From: Geothermobacter sp964441925
Lineage (GTDB): Bacteria; Desulfobacterota; Desulfuromonadia; Desulfuromonadales; Geothermobacteraceae
Reading direction: 5' to 3'
NCBI GenBank assembly: GCA_964441925.1
Contig: CAYTVY010000010.1
Coordinates: 1 to 32,896, forward strand
Length of the DNA: 32,896 nucleotides
Below are positions 24,884 to 32,896 of the stretch, one piece after another. Position 1 is the first letter of the stretch; every line of letters starts with the position of its first letter. The translations under genes were made by a program, and so were the position numbers. The notes below the pieces were generated by a model. The model saw only the letters and a program-made list of their open reading frames with translations, searched no databases and was not told where the DNA came from.

Positions 24884-24915
24884 GTCAGAACACACGAGAA
24901 ACCGGGAGACGACCG

Positions 24916-25149
24916 ATGAGTGACACATCCCGCCGTTCCACAATCTATTTCGATCCCGACATTCACAAGGCGATCAAGCTGAAAGCGGCAATCAGCAACA
25001 AAAGTCTTTCCGAACTGGTCAATCTGGCGGTCAGGCAGATGTTGCAGGAGGACCAAGAAGACCTTCAGGCCTTCAGTGATCGGGTCGCGGAACCGACAAT
25101 CAGCTACGAACAGCTTCTGGACGACCTGAAAGCCCATGGCAAGCTATGA
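24916..25149 (+). CDS. Ribbon-helix-helix antitoxin
   Basis: This 77-residue protein opens with RRSTIYFDPDIHKAIKLKAA followed by SLSELVNLAVRQML, the beta-strand plus two-helix layout of CopG/RHH DNA-binding proteins. The acidic C-terminal tail (SDRVAEPTISYEQLLDDLKAHG) should wrap and neutralise the toxin. It overlaps the toxin gene by 14 bases. The palindrome and direct repeats upstream are likely its operators. Confidence 0.87.
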   Translation: MSDTSRRSTIYFDPDIHKAIKLKAAISNKSLSELVNLAVRQMLQEDQEDLQAFSDRVAEPTISYEQLLDDLKAHGKL

Positions 25150-25396
25150 GCTGCGATTCAAGCGTTCGGTCGCCCGGGACCTGCGTTCACTGCCGAAAGC
25201 CGATCTGAAACGGATTCTCCAGCGGCTCGAAGCGCTGGCCGACAATCCTCGGCCGCCGGGATGTGAAAAACTTAGTGGGCAAGAACGTTACCGAATTCGT
25301 CAGGGCGTCTATCGCATTCTTTACGAGATTGCCGATCGACAGCTGATTGTCACGGTTGTCAAAATAGGCCACCGACGCGACGTCTACCGACAATAA
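25136..25396 (+). CDS. RelE/ParE-family toxin
   Basis: The 86-residue protein has the RelE/ParE pattern: YELRFKRSVARDLRSLP at the start, RLEALADNPRPPGCEKLSG, YRIRQGVYRILYEI and the C-terminal VVKIGHRRDVYR. RelE-type toxins cleave mRNA in the ribosome, ParE-type toxins attack gyrase. The GHRRDVYR ending is common in RelE-type members, but the target cannot be fixed from sequence. Start ATG lies inside the antitoxin gene, so the pair is translationally coupled. Confidence 0.87.
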   Translation: MASYELRFKRSVARDLRSLPKADLKRILQRLEALADNPRPPGCEKLSGQERYRIRQGVYRILYEIADRQLIVTVVKIGHRRDVYRQ

Positions 25397-25443
25397 ATCA
25401 GTCCCACAAACGGCCGGATTGCCCCTGGCCTGAATGGGAGGGA

Positions 25444-25552
25444 CATGAATCAGGGGAGCTTGTCACCGGCGAACCTGAGAGTGCGCCTCAGATTTTTGAA
25501 AAGCACATCCAGGCCAAGCACTTCTTTATCCGACACAGCCCAATGATCCATG
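25444..25552. mobile_element. MITE copy E (109 bp deletion derivative)
   Basis: It aligns with reversed copy D from the terminus CATGAATC at 25444 to GATCCATG at 25552. One CACCGGCGAA is present where D has two copies 81 bp apart, so E lacks the segment between them. Both ends carry CATG in place of CCTG/CAGG, and no target duplication is visible, so it looks older or rearranged. Its hairpin stem reads CTGAG (25475-25479) with CTCAG (25487-25491), compensating relative to copy C. The rest of the 217-bp gap to the next gene shows nothing further. Confidence 0.82.
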
Positions 25553-25613
25553 TGTAGACACCCCACTCTAGCCGTAAGCCCTCCCATCCTCTCCTGTTCG
25601 AACGCCCGCCCTC

Positions 25614-26306
25614 TCAGCGCAGCAGCCGCGCCAGGTAGAAGAAGGTTCCGCCGACCGAGACGCCGGCCAGGAAATTGCCGACTTCCGAGCAGATCTGCGA
25701 CAGCTGGAACCGGAAGGGATACAGCTCGCCGACCGCCGGATCGGCGAAGTGATAGACCTGGATGTACAGCTCCGACCCCCGCCAGAGAAAGATGAAGAAG
25801 AAGACCACGATGAAGGCGATGAAGCCCTTGCTGATGGGGCTGTCCTTGATGTTGGCGTAGATCTTTCGGATCAGGTCGATGTTGATCAGCGACAGAAAGA
25901 CCCAGTTGGTGTTCTCCACCACCCGGATGATCTCCAGGGTCCTTTCGTCGGGCAAGGGATTGATGAAGACGAAGATCACCGAGGCGATGACGACTCCCAG
26001 CGTCGCCAGGTAGACCACCGCCTTGTTCCCCTCGAACTCGAGAGTGCGGGAAAAGACGTAGTATTCCTGGAAGCCGTGGCTCATCACCAGAATCGAGATG
26101 GTGCCGACGATGTAGCTCATCGCCTCGATGCGCGGCACCCCGACCCCCGGCAGGTAGGGGACGGCCTGGGGCAGCAGTTCCCCGATGACGATCAGCCCGA
26201 ACCCGACGGCGATCGACGTCCAGACCCGGGCATTGCCGATACTGAAGTAAAAGGAAACGATACCGGCAATGAGCCAGAGAACCAGTTGGGCGATATGCCA
26301 ATCCAT
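25614..26306 (-). CDS. Polytopic membrane protein, function unknown
   Basis: The 230-residue protein has about six hydrophobic segments, for example IAQLVLWLIAGIVSFYFSIG, WTSIAVGFGLIVIGELL, SYIVGTISILVMSHGF, AVVYLATLGVVIASVIFVFI and FIAFIVVFFFIFLW, ending in a basic ARLLR. Both ends are short. No transporter or enzyme motif is recognised. GCAGGAGG lies seven bases before the ATG at 26306. It follows the DUF4388-like gene by 70 bases on the same strand, so the two may share a transcript. Confidence 0.7.
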   Translation of the reverse strand: MDWHIAQLVLWLIAGIVSFYFSIGNARVWTSIAVGFGLIVIGELLPQAVPYLPGVGVPRIEAMSYIVGTISILVMSHGFQEYYVFSRTLEFEGNKAVVYLATLGVVIASVIFVFINPLPDERTLEIIRVVENTNWVFLSLINIDLIRKIYANIKDSPISKGFIAFIVVFFFIFLWRGSELYIQVYHFADPAVGELYPFRFQLSQICSEVGNFLAGVSVGGTFFYLARLLR

Positions 26307-26376
26307 GAAAGAGCCTCCTGCAACCAGCGTCTGATGGGAACAAATAATCAGCCGGCCGATGACCCGTCTGCGGTCA

Positions 26377-27336
26377 TCAGGTCGTCTTGAGCAGGGCCCG
26401 GATGCCCCGCTGCATGTCGTCGAGCATCTGCTTCACCGCCGACGGACCGGCGACCAGCTTGGCCGCCTGACCGATGCGGCGGTAAAAATCCTCCATCACC
26501 GATTCCGAAACGATTCCCTGGCCGGCCAGTGCCTTGTCGAACTCCTTGTCGGCCAGCTGGGCACCGATCCTGCCGAGATGCTTCTCCGCCACCCCCCTGA
26601 GCAGGCCGGCGATCTTCTGTCGCCGCTCCTTCTCCCGCTCTTCAAGGGTTCGGGCCGCCTCTTCCTCTCTGGCCCGCCGCTCCCGAACGACGGTTTCCTG
26701 GGCCCGCTGCCAGATCGCCGTCAGATCGGCCGAGGCAAGCAGATCGGCCATCGCCACCTCTTCGGAAACCCGCGCCGTCAGCACGTCGATCTTGGCACCG
26801 GGCAGCTTGGCGACCGACATGGAATTTTCCGCCGTCTTCTCCAGCTCGGTCGAACCGTCATGGAAGAACCCCAGCGGCTGCCCCTCGCGGTAGAAGATGA
26901 GCGCCACCCGGTCGGTGGTGTAGATACGCAGACAGCCGGTGATCCGGTCTTCCTTCAACTTGCCCAAAAGCGCCCGGATATCGAGCAGTTTGACCTCCTG
27001 ACCCTTGTAGAGAACTTCACCGTGCAACAGGGCGTGAACACTCATCGCCAATTCGGACGAGAGCCGGTAGATGTTCAGAGAGGCGCCACCGGCCAGCGAA
27101 CGCTCGAATATCATGGCGATGGCATCATAGGCGATCTCCCGCCGGGTGCCGCTTTCGAACAGGGCGCTGATCAGCCGTCCCTTGTCGAAAATCAGGATGC
27201 CGACCCCCAGGGTCGTGTCAAATCGCAGATAGCCGGTGAAATTGCCTTTTTGCAGCTTGGTCAGGGCATCCGGCAGGTGAACCTTGCCGGGATCGATATT
27301 CTCCTTGACGGGATTGCCCCTGGGCAGAAGGATCAT
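26377..27336 (-). CDS. DUF4388-like regulatory protein
   Basis: The 319-residue soluble protein has two similar N-terminal units: KLQKGNFTGYLRF...GVGILIFDKGRLISALFE and LKEDRITGCLRIY...ALIFYREGQPLGFFHDGS. This TG-L-I-F-GR pattern is typical of DUF4388 (PATAN-like) domains found in signalling proteins of deltaproteobacteria and cyanobacteria. A charged helix (about residues 215-245, with EEEAARTLEEREKERRQK) and a helical C-terminus follow. It is likely a cytoplasmic adaptor in a regulatory network. ATG at 27336 follows GAGG with a six-base gap. The family call is by pattern memory. Confidence 0.65.
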   Translation of the reverse strand: MILLPRGNPVKENIDPGKVHLPDALTKLQKGNFTGYLRFDTTLGVGILIFDKGRLISALFESGTRREIAYDAIAMIFERSLAGGASLNIYRLSSELAMSVHALLHGEVLYKGQEVKLLDIRALLGKLKEDRITGCLRIYTTDRVALIFYREGQPLGFFHDGSTELEKTAENSMSVAKLPGAKIDVLTARVSEEVAMADLLASADLTAIWQRAQETVVRERRAREEEAARTLEEREKERRQKIAGLLRGVAEKHLGRIGAQLADKEFDKALAGQGIVSESVMEDFYRRIGQAAKLVAGPSAVKQMLDDMQRGIRALLKTT

Positions 27337-27371
27337 GGTCGACCTCTGTCATAGAAATTGCTATTGCACTG

Positions 27372-27399
27372 AAAATACGCCGTTTTTTAAAAAAATCAA
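27372..27399 (-). promoter_or_regulatory. Promoter of the DUF4388-like gene
   Basis: On the minus strand TTGATT (27399-27394) and TATTTT (27377-27372) are spaced by 16 bases. An AT-rich tract between them contrasts with the GC-rich surroundings. The rest of the 232-bp gap to the ParA-like gene is GC-rich and shows no other feature. Confidence 0.6.
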
Positions 27400-27568
27400 G
27401 CAAAACGGCCAGCAGCCGTTTCATGCCGGCCGGCCGGCGACATCGACAGGCCGACAACGCCGGCGGCACGAAACGCCCTCCCGCGGCGACTGACATTGCA
27501 AGGTTCACGCCCGAAACCGTATCCGGTGCCCCTCACAGCAGCCGCGGGCAGGCGTCCGGCTGCGCCCT

Positions 27569-28867
27569 CTACAGGCGGCCGGCGGCCAGCTCGCGCAACA
27601 CACGCCGGGCCAGCGGCCGCCAGCAATCGTCACCTGCCGCCAGCAGCCGGCCGGGGCTCTCATCCGTCAGGGGGACGAGGACCACCTCCTGCAACAGCGA
27701 TTCGGCCGGCAGGCCGCAAAGCCGCTCAAAAAACGGCAGCATCTCCCGCACGCCCCGCCCGGCAACCTGCTCCTCCAGCTCAAGCCGGCACCGTTCATCG
27801 TAGAAACCGAGCCAGACCTGTGGTTCGGCGCCACTCAGTCCACCTCCGGACAGCACCAGGGACAGCATGCCGCGACAGCCGGCGATCATGCCACCGATGT
27901 CGGTGGCAGCCAGCAGCTCCTCGAAACAGTGACTGTGGACCACCGCCCGCCGGCGACTGCGCCGGTCCTGGACAAACCGCCCGGATGTACCGTCTGCGGG
28001 GCGGTCACAGACCGGGCACCTGTCCAGCAGCCGGCGGCGCCTTCCAGGCGGCACGTCCGGATGCCGCATCGCACTGCAACGTAATCCGCCCGTCGTCAAC
28101 GCCTGCCGCCGCCGCTCCAGAACGAAGGATGCCAGCTCGCGCAGCTGCCGGTGAACCGCCGTCGACCGGGCTCGGGTCAGTACCGGGTGAATGCGGCTGC
28201 CGAAACCGGAAGCCAGGCTTTCCACCTTGGGGCTCTTCGCAACCGCGGCCGGCGCCAGCCGGAATCCCCGCTCCCGGGCGATGAAACTCAGATAGTCCCG
28301 CATGCCGACGCCGTTGGCCAGCCGCAGGCGACCGTCGATCAGGCTCGGCACCAGCCAGACCCGCTCCTGATCCCGACCATCACCTTCCGCCGCCGCCAGA
28401 ATCGAGGCGGCGTTGACCACCGAGGCCCGGTCCTTGACCGGCACCAGCACCAGATCGGCGGCCTCGAGGGCAGCACGGGTGAAAAAGTCGAGAATCGGCC
28501 GGGTGTCGAGGATCAGCACTCCGGTCAGGCCGAGATCGGCCAGCCGGCGGCGCAGCAGGTCGGGCGCGGCACCGGCCGGCGGCTCGAGCCGCCGTTCCGA
28601 ACCGATGAACTGCACACCATATTCGCCGAGGCGCACCATTCCGGCCGGCGGCGGCTGCCGGAAAAGCCCGGCCACCGTCGGGGCCCCGCCGGCGCCGATG
28701 GCGAACATGTTGTCGACGGAGAAATGGTTGTCGAAGGAGGCGACGGTCACCGGCAGCTCCTCCGCCAGAGCCTTGAGATAGACCGCCAGGTTGGTGGCGA
28801 TGGTGGTCTTGCCCACCCCGCCCTTTTCGCTGGCGACGGTGACGACGTACAGGGGGCCGTCGGTCAT
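27569..28867 (-). CDS. ParA/MinD-like ATPase with a Cys/His-rich C-terminal region
   Basis: The 432-residue protein has a deviant Walker A, ASEKGGVGKTTIATNLA, near the N-terminus, a switch-like VASFDNHFSVDN and a Walker B-like GVLILDTRPILDFF. This is the ParA/MinD/CobQ ATPase fold. After about residue 255 comes a second region with CPVCDRP near 285 and HSHCFE near 315, a plausible zinc site, then a mixed domain ending LRELAAGRL. ParA-type ATPases position DNA, protein clusters or poles; no ParB or centromere site is nearby, so chromosome partitioning is unlikely. ATG 28867 follows AAGGAGG by five bases. It lies 20 bases after the ABC-F gene and is likely co-transcribed. Confidence 0.78.
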   Translation of the reverse strand: MTDGPLYVVTVASEKGGVGKTTIATNLAVYLKALAEELPVTVASFDNHFSVDNMFAIGAGGAPTVAGLFRQPPPAGMVRLGEYGVQFIGSERRLEPPAGAAPDLLRRRLADLGLTGVLILDTRPILDFFTRAALEAADLVLVPVKDRASVVNAASILAAAEGDGRDQERVWLVPSLIDGRLRLANGVGMRDYLSFIARERGFRLAPAAVAKSPKVESLASGFGSRIHPVLTRARSTAVHRQLRELASFVLERRRQALTTGGLRCSAMRHPDVPPGRRRRLLDRCPVCDRPADGTSGRFVQDRRSRRRAVVHSHCFEELLAATDIGGMIAGCRGMLSLVLSGGGLSGAEPQVWLGFYDERCRLELEEQVAGRGVREMLPFFERLCGLPAESLLQEVVLVPLTDESPGRLLAAGDDCWRPLARRVLRELAAGRL

Positions 28868-28887
28868 CTGCACCTCCTTCTTGCGGT

Positions 28888-30810
<1,923 letters not shown>

Positions 30811-30900
30811 GGCTCCTTATATAGCACAGCCACCGGGCGCATGAAACCGCAGGACAGCGGCAAGACACCTTTTTCTCCCCCCGAAAACCCAATTCTCTGG

Positions 30901-31048
30901 TATAGTTAGGCGAATGCGTGCCCTGCGGGGCCGCGTACCAGGGACACGGGGGGTGTCCATCCGGCCGAGCGGCCGGCGCCGTCGGGGGGCGTCATGACCC
31001 CGAAAACGAATTGGCGGCCGTCCCGCGGGGCGGCCGGAAGGATTTCAC
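30901..31048 (+). promoter_or_regulatory. Structured leader region of the RNase E/G gene
   Basis: TATAGT (30901-30906) is a possible -10, without a clear -35. The following 140 bases contain several hairpins: GGACAC with GTGTCC around a G-run, CCGGCCG-AG-CGGCCGG, and GGCCG with CGGCC just before the start. RNase E genes elsewhere are autoregulated through their 5' leader, so this may be a similar control element. An ATG at 30994 opens an overlapping frame that I regard as spurious. Confidence 0.4.
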
Positions 31049-32896
31049 ATGATCAGGAAAATGCTGGTGAACGCCACCCATCCCGAAGAGAACCGGGTGG
31101 CGATTATCGAGGACGGCATCCTGTCCGAACTGGACATCGAGATCGCCGGCCAGGAACAGACCAAGGGCAACATCTACAAGGCGACCGTGGTCCGGGTCGA
31201 ATCCGGACTGCAGGCCGCCTTTGTCGACTACGGCGCCGAACGGCTCGGCTTTCTGCAGCTGGGCGAGATTCACCCGGCGCTCTATCCCGGAAAGGACGAA
31301 GGCGAGCGCTCCCGGCCGCGCATCAACGACATCCTGCGCCGCGGCCAGGAACTGCTGGTGCAGATCGTCAAGGAAGAGCGCGGCAACAAAGGAGCCGCCC
31401 TGACCACCTACCTTTCCCTGCCCGGCCGCTACATGGTGCTGATGCCCGGCGACACGGCCCGGGGCATCTCCCGCAAGATTCCCGACGGTGAAGAGCGCAA
31501 GGCTCTGCGTCAGGCGGTCGAGGCTCTGCAGGTACCGGAAGAGATGGGCATTATCGTCCGTACCGCCGCCATCGGCCGCAGCACCGAGGAACTGCAGCGC
31601 GACCTCGACTACCTGCTGCGGCTCTATCGCAATATCCGTCACCACGCCGACCGCAGCCAGGCACCGGCCCTGGTCTACCAGGAGTCGAACCTGGTCATCC
31701 GCTCCATCCGGGACTACTTCATGCCCGACATGGACGAGGTTCTGATCGATGATCCCCAGGTCTACCGGCAGGCGCGGGAGTTCTTCTCCCAGGTGATGCC
31801 CGAATTCGTCCACCTGGTCAAGCTGCACCAGGAGCAGCGCCCCATTTTCGCCAAATACCAGATCGAGGAGCAGATCGAGACCATCACCCAGAGCCAGGTC
31901 AACCTGCCCTCCGGCGGCTCCATCGTCATCGATCCGACCGAGGCCCTGGTCGCCATCGACGTCAACTCGGGCAAGATGGCCGGCGAGCACGGCATCGAGG
32001 CCACGGCCTACAAGACCAACCTCGAGGCGGCCGCCGAGGTGGCACGTCAGCTGCGGCTGCGCGATCTGGGCGGCCTGATCGTCATCGATTTCATCGACAT
32101 GCGCGACCGCAAACACATCCGCGAGGTCGAAAAAACCCTGAAGGCGGCCCTGGCCGGCGACAAGGCCCGGGTCACCGTCGGCCGGATCAGCCAGTTCGGC
32201 CTGCTCGAGATGAGCCGGCAGCGCATCAAAGCGGCCCTGGCCGCCGGCGCCTGGCACACCTGTCCTCACTGCAACGGCCGGGGCAAGGTCAAGAGCACCG
32301 AGGCCCAGGCGGTGGCCGTGATGCGCAAGATCCACGCCGCCATCGCCAAGAAACAGATCGCCCGCGTCGACGTCCGGGCCCCGCTCGAGGTCGCCGACTA
32401 CCTGCACAACAGCCGCCGGGAAGAGCTGCTCGACATGGAGCGGCGCTACCAGGCGAGCATCGTCATCCACTCGGCGGTCGACCTGAAGGCGGAAGAAGTC
32501 GTTCTCGACCTGCAGAAAAGAGAAAAGCAGACCAGCGACAAAAAAGACACCGAGCCGGTTACCGCCGCCACCGCTCTGGCCGAAGGCCGGGCGCCGGAAC
32601 GGCAACATCCGCCCGAAACCGGTGAAGAAACCCGGCCACACCCACAGAACCAGGACGGTCGCAACGACAGCACCAGCGGGCAGGACAACGAGCGGCCCCA
32701 AGAAAAACGAAGCCGGCGGCGGCGCCGCCGCAGATCGGCCGACAAAACGTCCGGTGGTGACACGGCCGAAACCACCGCCCCGACCACGGAACAGGCTGCA
32801 AAGGAAACCGCACCGCCGGAGAGTCAGGCCCCCGCCGAAACGGCCGAAACCACCACTGAGGCGCCGGCGGAGGAAAAACCGAAACGCCGCCGCACC
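31049..32896 (+). CDS. rne: Ribonuclease E/G family endoribonuclease (3' end outside window)
   Basis: RNase E/G cleaves single-stranded RNA and drives mRNA decay and rRNA processing. At least 616 residues are visible and the frame is open at the window end. The catalytic core is complete: S1 region near the N-terminus, metal ligands D304 in AIDVNSGK and D347 in VIDFIDM, and the zinc-link CPHC (C405, C408). After about residue 510 comes a disordered extension rich in E, T, P and A with an arginine block (RSRRRRRRRS), a likely RNA-binding and scaffold region as in RNase E rather than the compact RNase G. ATG 31049 starts the family opening MIRKMLVNA. Confidence 0.93.
   Translation, partial: MIRKMLVNATHPEENRVAIIEDGILSELDIEIAGQEQTKGNIYKATVVRVESGLQAAFVDYGAERLGFLQLGEIHPALYPGKDEGERSRPRINDILRRGQELLVQIVKEERGNKGAALTTYLSLPGRYMVLMPGDTARGISRKIPDGEERKALRQAVEALQVPEEMGIIVRTAAIGRSTEELQRDLDYLLRLYRNIRHHADRSQAPALVYQESNLVIRSIRDYFMPDMDEVLIDDPQVYRQAREFFSQVMPEFVHLVKLHQEQRPIFAKYQIEEQIETITQSQVNLPSGGSIVIDPTEALVAIDVNSGKMAGEHGIEATAYKTNLEAAAEVARQLRLRDLGGLIVIDFIDMRDRKHIREVEKTLKAALAGDKARVTVGRISQFGLLEMSRQRIKAALAAGAWHTCPHCNGRGKVKSTEAQAVAVMRKIHAAIAKKQIARVDVRAPLEVADYLHNSRREELLDMERRYQASIVIHSAVDLKAEEVVLDLQKREKQTSDKKDTEPVTAATALAEGRAPERQHPPETGEETRPHPQNQDGRNDSTSGQDNERPQEKRSRRRRRRRSADKTSGGDTAETTAPTTEQAAKETAPPESQAPAETAETTTEAPAEEKPKRRRT

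Noticed and set aside
25431..25443. Left end of MITE E extended to CCTGAATGG at 25430
   Set aside because: The similarity stops after seven bases and adds no matching target duplication.
30994..31491. Plus-strand frame starting in the RNase E/G leader
   Set aside because: It runs out of frame through the RNase core, and its translation is arginine-rich without a domain.
30992..32701. Minus-strand open frame of 569 codons
   Set aside because: It is antisense to the RNase E/G gene, whose catalytic motifs are intact.

Overview
The window is a GC-rich chromosomal stretch of a Gram-negative anaerobe. An eight-haem HAO-type cytochrome under an apparent HcpR-type operator, a REC-PilZ regulator, a DUF4388-like protein and a nadC-birA-coaX cluster fit Desulfuromonadales/Geobacterales (Desulfobacterota) best. 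This placement is inferred from gene content. No phage, CRISPR array, rRNA or tRNA gene is visible.

Layout. 1-255: a GC-rich repeat with 178-bp spacing, whose second copy supplies the Shine-Dalgarno of a GltD-like oxidoreductase. 1816-3325: exported MsrB and a universal stress protein. 3322-3572: a 6S RNA gene with promoter and terminator. 3624-6498: TraB-family protein convergent with an exported L,D-transpeptidase. 6661-10319: rhomboid protease, YbaK deacylase, sirtuin and nicotinate phosphoribosyltransferase. 10334-12937 (minus): AsmA-like protein, M24 peptidase, zinc ribbon. 13108-14457 (minus): octahaem cytochrome. 14803-18333 (minus): putative operon SPOR protein, helical-repeat protein, Mog, REC-PilZ. 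18648-23532 (minus): EF-G2, CoaX, BirA, NadC. 23778-24677: OmpA-family lipoprotein. 24826-25396: RHH/RelE toxin-antitoxin module. 25614-30810 (minus): membrane protein, DUF4388-like protein, ParA-like ATPase with a Cys/His C-terminal region, ABC-F ATPase. 31049 to the end: RNase E/G, cut by the window edge.

Themes. NAD metabolism recurs (nadC, pncB, sirtuin). Redox and nitrosative stress appear in MsrB, the universal stress protein and the octahaem cytochrome. The cell envelope is served by the transpeptidase, SPOR and OmpA proteins.

The most notable new feature is a small non-autonomous transposable element family (MITE-like). Its ends read CCTGAATC...GATTCAGG. Three copies (7957-8002, 14574-14735, 18356-18550) are each flanked by a perfect 5-bp target duplication (GCAAT, AAAGA, TTGAA). 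A fourth copy (25444-25552) is a deletion derivative and a lone terminus lies at 12981-13010. Two copies carry an internal hairpin whose stem has changed in a compensatory way. One copy landed in the stop codon of ybaK. A second strong signal is the perfect palindrome TTGACC-CA-GGTCAA placed 41.5 bp upstream of the predicted transcription start of the octahaem cytochrome gene.
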